From Candidatus Woesearchaeota archaeon (GTDB lineage Archaea > Nanobdellota > Nanobdellia > Woesearchaeales > GW2011-AR4), in contig JACPJQ010000007.1 in NCBI GenBank assembly GCA_016187465.1, positions 62,001-126,000 on the forward strand: a stretch of DNA of 64,000 nt. Reading direction: 5' to 3'. Each line of letters opens with the position of its first letter. Positions within the stretch are counted from its first letter, which is position 1. Positions 1-10,097 of the stretch are shown one piece after another. The notes under the pieces were generated by a model, which saw only the letters and a program-made list of their open reading frames with translations, did not search any database and had not been told where the DNA came from. The position numbers were made by a program, and so were the translations under genes.

Positions 1-438
1 TTCTTAAAGCTGGCCCGTAAAATAAACAACGGCATGCCCCATTATACAGTCGAGTTGCTTGAAAATGAACTGAACAAACTTAAAAAATCAGTCAAAAATG
101 CAAAAGTCGGGGTTCTTGGATTGGCTTACAAGGCAAATGTTGATGATATAAGAGAGAGCCCGGCATTTGAAATCATAAATATTTTGAAGACTAAAAAATC
201 TGATGTTTACGTCTTCGACCCCCATGTGAAAAAAGGCAGCAATGTAAAGGATCTTGACGAATTGCTGAATAAGAGCGACTGCATAATTTTAGTGACTGAC
301 CACAGCGAATTCAGGGATTTGGACTTAACAAAATTGAAAAAAAATAAGATATTAATTGTGATTGACGGCAGAAATTGCCTGGATAAGGAAAAGATAAAGT
401 CTATGGGAATAAACTATCATGGAATCGGCAGGAGCTGA
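1..438 (+). CDS. Nucleotide-sugar (UDP-GlcNAc/ManNAc-type) dehydrogenase, C-terminal part; 5' truncated by window edge
   Basis: Frame is open from base 1 (FLKLARKINNGMPHYTVELL...); VGVLGLAYKANVDDIRESPA and VIDGRNCLD motifs of the UDP-Glc/GDP-Man dehydrogenase C-terminal domain. Confidence 0.88.
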   Translation, partial: FLKLARKINNGMPHYTVELLENELNKLKKSVKNAKVGVLGLAYKANVDDIRESPAFEIINILKTKKSDVYVFDPHVKKGSNVKDLDELLNKSDCIILVTDHSEFRDLDLTKLKKNKILIVIDGRNCLDKEKIKSMGINYHGIGRS

Positions 439-449
439 CATCTAATCAA

Positions 450-1547
450 ATGAGGGTGCTTGTTACAGGCGGGATAGGACTTATCGGAAGTGCATGCTGC
501 AAGCTCCTTCTGGAGAAAGGGCATGAGGTTGTGAGTGTAGACAATAATACAAGAAAGGCATTGTTTGGAGACGAAGCAAATAACTTAGCAAATATGGACG
601 ATGATTTCTCTGGCAACAAAAATCTGGAGTTAGTTGATGCTGATATCAGGAATGAGGAGCTGATGTCGAAAATCATTAAAAATGTTGATGCCCTTATTCA
701 TCTTGCCGCGCAGCCGTCTCATCCAAAAAGCCTCGAAATTCCAATGGAAGATTTCCAGATTAACGCCTATGGGACCCTGCTGCTCCTTGAGATTACGAGG
801 CAGCTAAATCCTGAAATTCCGTTTGCTTTCATGTCAACCAATAAGGTATATGGGGATTACCCGAATTATTTCAATTATAAGATCATCGGAAGACGGTATG
901 AAAACGTTGCGTTAGAAAGCTTTAACGAGGAATTGCCAACAGACAGGTGCGGCCATACGCCTTTTGGCGTTTCAAAACTTGCAGCAGACACATACACCCA
1001 GGAATACGCCATAAACTACGGCTTAAAAACAGCAACCTTTAGAGGAGGATGCTTGACGGGGAAAAACTCCCGTGCTGTGGAGATGCATGGTTTCCTTCCT
1101 TATATCATCAAATGCGCATTAACAAGAAAAAGATATTATGTATACGGTGGCGGCTACAGGGTAAGGGATCAGGTACACAGCTCTGACGTTGCCGCTGCGC
1201 TATATGAGTTCATTAAGAATCCTAAACCTGGCATATTGGGCAGTTACGGGAAGGTTTACAACTTAGGCGGCGGAAGGGAAAATTCTGTATCCATTTTTGA
1301 GACCATTGATGCGATCAAGGCGAAAACCTCCATAGAGCTTGATTTTGAAGATGCACCTGAAAGAGAATCAGACCACATATGGTGGATATCAGACCTGTCA
1401 AAATTTAAGAAGGATTATCCATTATGGAAATTAACCAAAGACAAAGATTTTATCTTTAATGAGATAATTGAACATTACATAACAAGTCTAGGGCTCCCTG
1501 TTAAGCTTGGAATGGAGGATTACTTTAAAAGTAAAAATGTTGCTTAA
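450..1547 (+). CDS. NAD-dependent epimerase/dehydratase, CDP-paratose/tyvelose 2-epimerase-like
   Basis: N-terminal Rossmann (VTGGIGLIGS), STNKVYGD motif; YxxxK position reads FGVSK. Confidence 0.8.
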   Translation: MRVLVTGGIGLIGSACCKLLLEKGHEVVSVDNNTRKALFGDEANNLANMDDDFSGNKNLELVDADIRNEELMSKIIKNVDALIHLAAQPSHPKSLEIPMEDFQINAYGTLLLLEITRQLNPEIPFAFMSTNKVYGDYPNYFNYKIIGRRYENVALESFNEELPTDRCGHTPFGVSKLAADTYTQEYAINYGLKTATFRGGCLTGKNSRAVEMHGFLPYIIKCALTRKRYYVYGGGYRVRDQVHSSDVAAALYEFIKNPKPGILGSYGKVYNLGGGRENSVSIFETIDAIKAKTSIELDFEDAPERESDHIWWISDLSKFKKDYPLWKLTKDKDFIFNEIIEHYITSLGLPVKLGMEDYFKSKNVA

Positions 1548-1575
1548 CCGAAGTGCACATCACCTCTGGCGCATA

Positions 1576-2346
1576 TTAGCGAGAATCCCTTCTTAAACTC
1601 TTGGCAAGCATCTTGAGCATGCTGTAGCCGTGCCTGAAAGTTCTCATCTTTGAAACACCTGCAACACGCCATCTATAATGAATAGGCACTTCCAGAATTC
1701 TCATATTCATGCGCTTTGCTTTTATTAACAGCTCAAAATCAGGCCAGCCGTTTTCCTTGAGTTTACCTCTGAATTGCCTGACCTTGAAGGCTTTGAATCC
1801 GCACAATGAGTCTGTAAGGTATTGTTTGATTATCAATGACACAAGCAGTGCAAATGCCCTGTTGCCGGGCTTGTGCAACGCCTTCATGGAGCCTTTCTCC
1901 ATTGGGTAAACGAATCTTGTTCCATTAACAAAATCCGCAGTTCCATCAAAAAGAGGCTTCACAACCATTGGAATCTCCTCGGGCTGCGTGGCCATATCAG
2001 CGTCAAGAATAATGGCAAATTTGCCTCTTGCGGCATTAATTCCAACCCTAACTGCGTAGCCCTTTCCGCGATTTGGCTTATAGCCGATTACCCTTAAATT
2101 CTTAACTTTTGTTTTCAGCGCTGCTTTGGCAGTATCGTCATAGCTACCGTCGTCTATGACTATAATTTCAGTTCTCCAAGGCATACTGGGTATTCTTCTG
2201 AGGCACTTTTCTATATTATCCGCTTCATTGTAGCAAGGGACCAGTATAGACAATTCAATTTTTCCATGTTTTAAACTCCTTTTTTTATTTGCTATTGCGT
2301 ACCACCATTTAAGCGTTGATTTTTGCTCTGTCTCAGAAGATAGCAA
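1576..2346 (-). CDS. Family 2 glycosyltransferase (DPM1-like)
   Basis: LSILVPCYNEADNIEKCLRRIP, VIDDGSYDDT, DADMATQPEEIP. Confidence 0.9.
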   Translation of the reverse strand: MLSSETEQKSTLKWWYAIANKKRSLKHGKIELSILVPCYNEADNIEKCLRRIPSMPWRTEIIVIDDGSYDDTAKAALKTKVKNLRVIGYKPNRGKGYAVRVGINAARGKFAIILDADMATQPEEIPMVVKPLFDGTADFVNGTRFVYPMEKGSMKALHKPGNRAFALLVSLIIKQYLTDSLCGFKAFKVRQFRGKLKENGWPDFELLIKAKRMNMRILEVPIHYRWRVAGVSKMRTFRHGYSMLKMLAKSLRRDSR

Positions 2347-2493
2347 CTTAAATATAAATATTTACATTGTTATGGCTTTGCATAAGACTGCAGTATCTCA
2401 TAAGCCCAAGTCACATTGGTTATATGATATAAGATTTTAGCAGTATGGAAAAGGTTTATAAACAAAACTTAATTTTTTCTGTTAAAGGGTATA

Positions 2494-3882
2494 ATGTTTA
2501 AAAAAATATTCAAAAAAACCGAGTTTAAAATATTTTTAACTGTTTGGATTGTTTATCTTTTTTACTTCTCTGAAATCGGGGGATCTAATTCTAATTCTGC
2601 TGCGGCATTGACAGTCTCGATTGCAGAAGACAACACCTTAAGTATAGACCGATATAAAAACCATACTGACAGGCATAATTTTGCTTTTTACAAAGGCAAA
2701 TATTATTCTGCACTTCCGCCTGGGGCGTCATTTCTTGCCTTGCCACTTTATATGATATTTAAGCCGTTGCTGGATATCCTGCATTTCCCAGATCACACGG
2801 ATTCCATAATCAGGCTTGTGGTTGCATCAGTCATATCCACAATTTTCTTGACATCCGTGGCTTCGGCATTGACAGCTATTCTGCTGTTCAAACTTCTCAA
2901 ACATTTTACAAGGAATGATAAAAAAAGGATTTTTCTGACTTTCGTTTTTTCATTTGGAACCCTGTTTTTTTTATATTCTACCAGATACGAACCTGTTTTA
3001 ATATCAGCTTTTTTTTCCTTTTTTGCATTTTACCTACTATTCAATGTAAAGTATAAAGAATTTAATAATAAGATGCTTTTTTTGGCCGGTTTCCTGTCTG
3101 CTGCGGCAGTTACTGTGCACTATTTTCAAGCTGCGGTGTTCTTTATCTTATTTTTATATCTTCTGAGTTTTTCAAAAATCGATAAAAAAGTTTTGATATA
3201 TATATTGGGGACTTTGATTCCAATAGCCCTGCTCATGTGGTATCACTATTACATATTCGACAACCCGCTCAAAACCGGCTACAACTACAGCGCCTCTTAT
3301 CTGGATTGGTATCCGGATGAGAACAAGTTTGATTTTCCCAAAATTGGCAGTATATGGGGGCTTACTTTTAGCCCGTTCAAGGGTTTTTTCTTTTATATGC
3401 CGATTACTTTGTTGGCATTGTATGGTTTTTTCTGGAATCTTGCAAGAAAAAATATGTACAAAGCAGAGATTATATTTTCCTTTATAATATTTATCTCTAA
3501 TCTTATATTCGTTGCTTCTTCAGTTTTTTGGTATGGTGGCTGTTCTTATGGACCAAGGTATTTAGCGCCGTCTATACCTTTTATGTTTATAATTGTGGGT
3601 AGCGTAATGGGGAGTATACCTATGGTGTACATCTATTTTTTAAGTGCAATCTCCATTTTTATAAATTATTTATCAGCTATATACGGCAGATACTGCCTAA
3701 CTGATAACGATATTTTCAATTTTTATATACCTTCACTTTTTAACAAGGGGCTCGCAAACTACAATCCACTGCTCATGATTTCCAGATATTTCGGTGAGAT
3801 TCCATCCTATATTGTCGCTATATTGCACTTTCTTGTTATATTTCTGTTGTGCTTACTGATCTACCTTGTATGGAGAAGGTGA
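2494..3882 (+). CDS. Polytopic membrane protein, GT39-like/uncharacterised
   Basis: 462 aa, many hydrophobic segments; TATA-like tttataaa ~35 nt upstream of ATG. Confidence 0.7.
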   Translation: MFKKIFKKTEFKIFLTVWIVYLFYFSEIGGSNSNSAAALTVSIAEDNTLSIDRYKNHTDRHNFAFYKGKYYSALPPGASFLALPLYMIFKPLLDILHFPDHTDSIIRLVVASVISTIFLTSVASALTAILLFKLLKHFTRNDKKRIFLTFVFSFGTLFFLYSTRYEPVLISAFFSFFAFYLLFNVKYKEFNNKMLFLAGFLSAAAVTVHYFQAAVFFILFLYLLSFSKIDKKVLIYILGTLIPIALLMWYHYYIFDNPLKTGYNYSASYLDWYPDENKFDFPKIGSIWGLTFSPFKGFFFYMPITLLALYGFFWNLARKNMYKAEIIFSFIIFISNLIFVASSVFWYGGCSYGPRYLAPSIPFMFIIVGSVMGSIPMVYIYFLSAISIFINYLSAIYGRYCLTDNDIFNFYIPSLFNKGLANYNPLLMISRYFGEIPSYIVAILHFLVIFLLCLLIYLVWRR

Positions 3883-3963
3883 TAACCGATTACAGTCTTC
3901 TGAAGTTTCATATCAAACTACCTTTCAGAAATATTTATAAAAGATATAACAGCACTTTAATCG

Positions 3964-6498
3964 ATGAAATCCAAGTTTTTTCAGAAAAATAGTGACCTTA
4001 AATACGCAATTCTATTATTGTTGGTGACTCTTGTTCTGTTTTCAAAGGTTTTATCACATCCTAAGGATATTATTTGGTCACCCTCTTCAGACCTCATTGA
4101 GCAATTTTCTTATTGGAGCGAGTTTAGGTACAAATCAGTCAATGAATTTGGGCAACTGCCGCTTTGGAATCCTTACACATTAAGCGGATACCCTTATGTT
4201 GGCGACCCTAATTCTTCCCATCTTTTTTACCCCGGCAAGATATTACTTAATTTTTTCAATAATCCTCAATTCGGCTTTATTTTCATAATCCACTTTTTCT
4301 TGGGAGGCTTGTTCGTATACTTGTTTTTAAAGGCATTAGGCATAGATGACTTTAGCTCTTTTATTGCAGGCGCAGTTTATATCCTAAGCGTAAAATTAGC
4401 GTATATTGTTTGGCTGGGTTATCTTGATAGAGACACTAGTGTAATGGCAGTCCCTCTGCTTTTTTTATTAGTGGAAAAATATTTCAGAAAAAAACAGAAA
4501 TTTTATTTGATTTTGATTCCATTGGCATTGGCGCTTCAATTCTTCGGCGATGTTCCGCAATTCTCAGTTTATACTGTATTGGTCATATTTATTTATTATA
4601 TATTCAGGGCTTTTTCTGAGCAAAGCTCAGAGCCCTCTTGGCGAGGTTTTGCAGAGCAGTTAAAGATAAACTTCTATAATTTGTTTAAATATCTGAGCAT
4701 ATTTGCTATTATGCTTGTACTTTTTATATTGCTATCATCAATCCAGTTAATACCTAATTTAGAAAAGTTTCAGTTTAGCAGCAGGCGGCAGGGCCTAAGC
4801 TTTGAAACTATTACTAAAAGCTATGTTATTCCGCCATACTATATCATAACAATGCTGATGCCGGATTTTGCTGGCTCTTACAATAATGGCTCATACTGGG
4901 GGGTTTATGGTTACCCGGAGATAGCGAGTTATATCGGAATATTGCCTTTAATTTTTGTTATGTTAACTTTTTTAAACAGAAATAAATTTACAATCTTTTT
5001 TTATATTTTAGCTGCATTTTCCCTGCTTTTTGCTATTGGAAAATATTCGCCTTTATTTCTTTTATTCTATAATTTTGTGCCTACATTTAACTTGTTCAGG
5101 AACCCCCTAAGAATGCTGTTCTTTTTTAATTTTGCCATGGTTGTGCTAGTGGGATTCGGAACTAATTTTTTCCTGAGCAAACTTAAACCAAAAAAATCAA
5201 AACGAATTTTGTCCATCTTACTGGTCATCTTTATTGCATCAATTGCAACAACTGCCTTAATTTATTTGTTCGCTTCGCATATGATGAACATTGGCGAAAA
5301 AATGCTAATAAATAAGATATCTAACGCCTCAACTCCATTAAATTCTTTAGGATTTTACAAAGAAAAGCTGATGTTAGCGTATAATGAAATTGCATCTGGC
5401 TTCCTAACTTTTGATGCACTGCTCCTCTCAATAATTTTATTGTTCTATTGGAGATTGAGAATGCCAAAGTTGCCGAGCAAAGCTTGGACATATCCCCGAG
5501 CAAAGCTCTCGAATATAAAGCTGATAAAACCGCTTATATTTCTAATTATATTTCTTGACCTTGGCTTGTATTCTATGAGTATTATTCAGGTAAAAGACAA
5601 GTCTGCTATATTTGAAAAGACCGATATTATTAATTTTTTGGAAAAAGATAAAGGAATTTTTAGGGTACTGGCATTTAAAAATTATCTACTGCCCCAGTAT
5701 TCCTCAATAAAATACAATATATACAAAGTTGATGGGTATGAAGGCATGATAATGAAAGATTATTTTGATTACATCTCTGCTATGAACAACGCCACTGCCA
5801 TTCCTGCTACAGTTCTTCCTATAGTCGACATATATTATCCCGAGATGCTGAATCTTCTAAATGCCAAATATGTTGTATCAGAAAAGCAGTTATACGGAAA
5901 CTATTATAAAAATTATGAATTAGTATATAACACAACCAGCAATTTTTACCTGTCTTTTGGGATGACCCGTATGTATGACAAGGAATTCAATGATGCCTCC
6001 CACGAATTCATCGGAAGGAAAGGTGTATTTGTGTACCTCAATAAAGATTTTTTGCCAAGGGCTTTTGTTGTGCCAAGCGCCGCTGTTCTGGACAGAAACA
6101 ATATTTTAGCTGAACTTAAAAAGCCAAGTTTTAAATCAAGAGGGCTGGTTTTGCTGGAAAAGAGCCCAAACAAGCCTTTGGCTAATCAAGGGGGATACAA
6201 AGAAGCGAATATAACTTTTTACTCTCCAAATAAGATTAGCGTAAGCGTTGATACGGACTACCCTGGCTTTTTGGTTTTAAGTGAAGTGTGGTACCCTGGC
6301 TGGAAAGCCCTGGATAATGGAAAAGAAACAGAAATTTACAGGGCAAACTATATAACTAGGTCAGTCTATCTGGACAAGGGCGAGCATGATGTAGATTTTA
6401 TTTATGATCCGCTGTCTTTTAAAATTGGGTTATGGATAACTATTGCAACATTATTTTTTATTATGGCGTATATTGTAATTTATTATAGAGAACTTTGA
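3964..6498 (+). CDS. YfhO-family polytopic membrane protein
   Basis: 844 aa; LPLWNPYTLSGYPYVGDPNSSHLFYPGK-type N-terminal loop and C-terminal VLSEVWYPGWKALDNGKETEIYRANYITRSVYLDKGEHDVDFIY typical of YfhO proteins. Confidence 0.85.
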   Translation: MKSKFFQKNSDLKYAILLLLVTLVLFSKVLSHPKDIIWSPSSDLIEQFSYWSEFRYKSVNEFGQLPLWNPYTLSGYPYVGDPNSSHLFYPGKILLNFFNNPQFGFIFIIHFFLGGLFVYLFLKALGIDDFSSFIAGAVYILSVKLAYIVWLGYLDRDTSVMAVPLLFLLVEKYFRKKQKFYLILIPLALALQFFGDVPQFSVYTVLVIFIYYIFRAFSEQSSEPSWRGFAEQLKINFYNLFKYLSIFAIMLVLFILLSSIQLIPNLEKFQFSSRRQGLSFETITKSYVIPPYYIITMLMPDFAGSYNNGSYWGVYGYPEIASYIGILPLIFVMLTFLNRNKFTIFFYILAAFSLLFAIGKYSPLFLLFYNFVPTFNLFRNPLRMLFFFNFAMVVLVGFGTNFFLSKLKPKKSKRILSILLVIFIASIATTALIYLFASHMMNIGEKMLINKISNASTPLNSLGFYKEKLMLAYNEIASGFLTFDALLLSIILLFYWRLRMPKLPSKAWTYPRAKLSNIKLIKPLIFLIIFLDLGLYSMSIIQVKDKSAIFEKTDIINFLEKDKGIFRVLAFKNYLLPQYSSIKYNIYKVDGYEGMIMKDYFDYISAMNNATAIPATVLPIVDIYYPEMLNLLNAKYVVSEKQLYGNYYKNYELVYNTTSNFYLSFGMTRMYDKEFNDASHEFIGRKGVFVYLNKDFLPRAFVVPSAAVLDRNNILAELKKPSFKSRGLVLLEKSPNKPLANQGGYKEANITFYSPNKISVSVDTDYPGFLVLSEVWYPGWKALDNGKETEIYRANYITRSVYLDKGEHDVDFIYDPLSFKIGLWITIATLFFIMAYIVIYYREL

Positions 6499-6611
6499 AT
6501 AATCCATTATTTTTTACATTTCATTCAAAGTTCTCTTAGAGAATTTTGACAATTATGATAATTTTTCAAAATTCTCTATAGAAAGAATAAATCAACTTGA
6601 GACCTGATATC

Positions 6612-7415
6612 ATGCAGATTGAAAACAAAGTCGTTGTAATTACTGGCGCTTCCAGGGGGATAGGCAAATCTTTGGCAAGAGAGTTTTCTAGAAATGGGGC
6701 GATTACTGTGATAACCGCCAGGTCTATTGGCAAGTTAAAGGAAGTTGAATCAGAACTCAAGCACAATAGTGCAATAGTTCATCCAATCGCCTTTGATGTT
6801 ACATCAAAAAAATCCATAGAATCTATGATAAATGAAGTGATAAGAAAGTACGGAAGGATTGACGTATTGGTTAATAATGCTGCTTTAGCTTTTTATGAAG
6901 AAATAGCAGATTCAAAATGGGATGATATTGATAAATTATTCAAAACTAATTTTTTTGGCCCGCTTCAATGCATCCAAACGGCCTTGCCATACATGAAGAA
7001 AAGAAGGAAAGGTTTAATAGTAAATATATCAGCTCCGATTTCCAGGTATTCACTTCACCACCAGGGGGTGTACTCTGCCAGCAAAGCTGCTTTGGAGCGT
7101 ATAACCGAGGCTTTGGATATTGAAGAGGGTAAATACGGGATTGAGACTCTTATTGCGATTATAGACAGAACAAAGACCGATATAAAAAAATATGCCCTTG
7201 GCCCAAAAAAATACGCCCGTCTGCCTTATAATTTGCAGGAAGCTGATCCAGACGCTGTTGCAAAAAAAATTGTTAGGGCGGTGATCAGGGGCGATAGGGT
7301 TTGTTTTATGTCAAAACGAAGCTGGGTGTTCGGCATATTGAGCGTAGTATGCCCGCAATTCATAAATAAAATGTTCAAAAAAAGCCACAGCAAATTTATC
7401 AGCAGTTTAAAATGA
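6612..7415 (+). CDS. SDR-family oxidoreductase
   Basis: VVVITGASRGIG, NNAALAF, S...YSASK; ATG at 6612 preferred over TTG at 6597. Confidence 0.9.
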   Translation: MQIENKVVVITGASRGIGKSLAREFSRNGAITVITARSIGKLKEVESELKHNSAIVHPIAFDVTSKKSIESMINEVIRKYGRIDVLVNNAALAFYEEIADSKWDDIDKLFKTNFFGPLQCIQTALPYMKKRRKGLIVNISAPISRYSLHHQGVYSASKAALERITEALDIEEGKYGIETLIAIIDRTKTDIKKYALGPKKYARLPYNLQEADPDAVAKKIVRAVIRGDRVCFMSKRSWVFGILSVVCPQFINKMFKKSHSKFISSLK

Positions 7416-8404
7416 GCTCAAAAGTAATGGTGACTGGCGGCTTGGGGTGGCTGGGGAGCAGGCTTCTTCAGAGGCTGGTATCAGAAAAGAGGGAGATTGT
7501 ATGTGTGGATTTTTTTGACGCAAGCAAAAGCAAGCTGCCGAAATTTCTAATAGGCTATAAGAAATTCAAGATTGTTGCAGGCGATATAAGAAAATCGCAT
7601 GAATTTATCGAAGAGTTTAAGGATTGTGATGCTGTGTTTAATATAGCCGGTATGCAGCATCCGAGGTTTACTGGGGATATTTATACTGTAAACAGGGATG
7701 GTCCGGTTAGCCTTCTTAAGTCTTGTATTAAAATGAATGTGCCTGGTTTTATACATATAAGCAGCGCTGGCGTTCATGGCGACAATATTAATCCAGAAAT
7801 TCCCCATACTGAAAAATCCCCATTTAGGCCGCTTACGCATTATGCAATAAGCAAGGTTCAAGGAGAAAAATTGTTGGGAAGGTTTATCCAAAAGTCTCCA
7901 ACAAAGATTGTGATTATAAGGCCTGGTCTTTTTTATGGAGTCAATCCTTCGAAAAATTTTGCTGAACTTATCAAGAGACTTAAGGGCGGTTTTACATTGC
8001 TTTTTGGTAAAGAAGGTTACTATAGAACATACGTTGACATAGAAATGCTTATTGACGCTATTATTAATGCAGAAGGGTATAGTAAATCAGGGGAAGCATT
8101 CCTTATCGGAGACAGGGAACCGTTAAATACCCTTCAATTTTATCTTTGTATTGCTGATGAGATTGATGTTAAATTAAAGATTTTGAAACTCCCGACTTTT
8201 GTGTCTAGGATGTCTGAAAATTTGTCGTATGTATCTGGGAAATTCAATATCCATCTTCGTTTAGCTAATATCATAGGGGAATTCGGAAGAAATAATGTTT
8301 TTTCGAGTGAAAAGGCAGTAAAAGAGCTTTTATACAAGCCGCGCGACTCCTCGGAGGCTGGCATAAGGGAAATGACTAAATCTGTATTAAAAAGTTTGGA
8401 ATAA
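7412..8404 (+). CDS. NAD-dependent epimerase/dehydratase
   Basis: VTGGLGWLGSRL, HISSAGVHG, HYAISK; overlaps upstream stop by 4 nt. Confidence 0.88.
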   Translation: MSSKVMVTGGLGWLGSRLLQRLVSEKREIVCVDFFDASKSKLPKFLIGYKKFKIVAGDIRKSHEFIEEFKDCDAVFNIAGMQHPRFTGDIYTVNRDGPVSLLKSCIKMNVPGFIHISSAGVHGDNINPEIPHTEKSPFRPLTHYAISKVQGEKLLGRFIQKSPTKIVIIRPGLFYGVNPSKNFAELIKRLKGGFTLLFGKEGYYRTYVDIEMLIDAIINAEGYSKSGEAFLIGDREPLNTLQFYLCIADEIDVKLKILKLPTFVSRMSENLSYVSGKFNIHLRLANIIGEFGRNNVFSSEKAVKELLYKPRDSSEAGIREMTKSVLKSLE

Positions 8405-8585
8405 GAATGGAAAGTGAATTTTAGGGCAAAAAGTGAATATCGGATATTTTTATTTATTATTTCATTAATTTTATTTTTGAAGATTATTTTAATCCAAATT
8501 TTGTTAATAGAAAGTTTTATAAAGAAAAAATGATAATTGCCGTAGAGGTAGCAGCTTAAATAAATCTTAAAATTGTTTTTGGGAT

Positions 8586-10073
8586 ATGGAAACTGTTCAG
8601 ATTAAAATAAAAAAAGAAAGGCCAATATTTATTATTCATCCAGCCGATGTATATGTGCAAGGAGGCCTGCATCCGCCTTTAGGGCTTGCTTACATTAATT
8701 CTTCATTAAAGAATAACGGATACAAGCCAAACGTTGTTGACGTCGTTTTTGATAGAGAGTTAAAACAGCTAAAGGAATTAGAGTTAGATAATGGGATATA
8801 TTTAATTTCTTTTTCCACTGTGCTTTCCGATAGAGTTCATAAAATTATTGACATAATCAGGTCGAAAGACAAAAATGCCGTTATTTTGGGCGGAGGACCT
8901 CACCCTACTGTCAGAAAAGAAAAAACATTCGATGAATTTGGCTTGGATTTAATTGCCATGGGAGAAGTAAATATTGTGGATATTATGGATGCCTATCACA
9001 CTAGTGATACCTATGGAGAGCTATCAAAAGTCAAAGGTGTAATGTACAAGCAAGATGGCAAATTAGTGATAAATGAGCCTGCTGAATACTTAGATAATCT
9101 GGATAATATTCCACTGCCATCTTTAGAAGACTTTCCTATCTATGAATATTTTAAAATTAAAGGCTACAGGGAGCTTTCTTTGATAACAAGCAGGGGATGC
9201 CCGTACAGATGCACATTCTGCCAGCCCATCTTAAATAACTTATTCGGCAAAAAAATAAGATTTCAGTCGCCTAAGCGGGTTGTAGACGAAATTGAATATT
9301 TTGTTAATAAACTAAAGCTTGATGTTATAAGTTTTAATGATGATACATTTGCATTTCACCAGCAGAGAGTAATAGACATATGCAAGGAGATTATAGACAG
9401 GAAAATACATTTTTTATGGAGATGCCAGACAAGAGTGGGTTTGAGAAGAGAAGTACTAGAGTACATGAAAAAAGCAGGCTGCTTTTTAATTGAGTTTGGA
9501 GTTGAAAGCGGAAGCCAGACTATTCTGGATAATATACATAAAGATACTACAGTTGAAAAAATTATTGAGACGTTCAAATACTGCAGGGAATTAAATATAT
9601 TAACTCATTCGTTTCTCTCAATTGGGTGGCTGGGTGAATCGGAAAAAACAATAAATGAGACAGTTGAAATGCTGAAGATAATCAAACCATTCAGCTATAG
9701 CGTGGGCATTGCAACGCCTTACCCCGGAACATACTTATGGGATGAGATACAAGAAAAAGGTCTGCTAATCAATGCAGACTGGTCTAAATATGACCATATA
9801 CTTGATGATGCTAGCAAGATTGTGCGATTAAGTGAGTTTAGTCCCGAACAGCTTATAGAAAAAAAAAGATACCTGGAAAGTGTCTTAAGGAAAGTAAGAC
9901 AGCCAAAAAGAGACATGCTAAAATTATTGCACGATAAAGATTTTTTGATGAATGTCGCACATATCATAAAAAATAACCCGGGGTTGCCGCTAAGAATGAT
10001 GAAACTCACCAGTCGCTTCTTAGCCAGAAAAGGAAAGGGCTTTACAGTTATAAATCCTGATAGTGGAGCGTAA
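8586..10073 (+). CDS. Radical SAM protein with N-terminal B12-binding-like domain
   Basis: TSRGCPYRCTFCQ (CxxxCxxC), LGGGPHPTV, IEFGVESGSQ. Confidence 0.9.
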   Translation: METVQIKIKKERPIFIIHPADVYVQGGLHPPLGLAYINSSLKNNGYKPNVVDVVFDRELKQLKELELDNGIYLISFSTVLSDRVHKIIDIIRSKDKNAVILGGGPHPTVRKEKTFDEFGLDLIAMGEVNIVDIMDAYHTSDTYGELSKVKGVMYKQDGKLVINEPAEYLDNLDNIPLPSLEDFPIYEYFKIKGYRELSLITSRGCPYRCTFCQPILNNLFGKKIRFQSPKRVVDEIEYFVNKLKLDVISFNDDTFAFHQQRVIDICKEIIDRKIHFLWRCQTRVGLRREVLEYMKKAGCFLIEFGVESGSQTILDNIHKDTTVEKIIETFKYCRELNILTHSFLSIGWLGESEKTINETVEMLKIIKPFSYSVGIATPYPGTYLWDEIQEKGLLINADWSKYDHILDDASKIVRLSEFSPEQLIEKKRYLESVLRKVRQPKRDMLKLLHDKDFLMNVAHIIKNNPGLPLRMMKLTSRFLARKGKGFTVINPDSGA

Positions 10074-10097
10074 AGGGCGTGTATTAGACGTTACATC

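Noticed and set aside
446-676. Short antisense ORFs across the window (e.g. 446-676, 5321-5503, 7547-7891, 11960-12442, 43602-44126, 59466-59891)
   Set aside because: They lie opposite well-supported CDSs, show no recognisable motifs and read as low-complexity mirror translations
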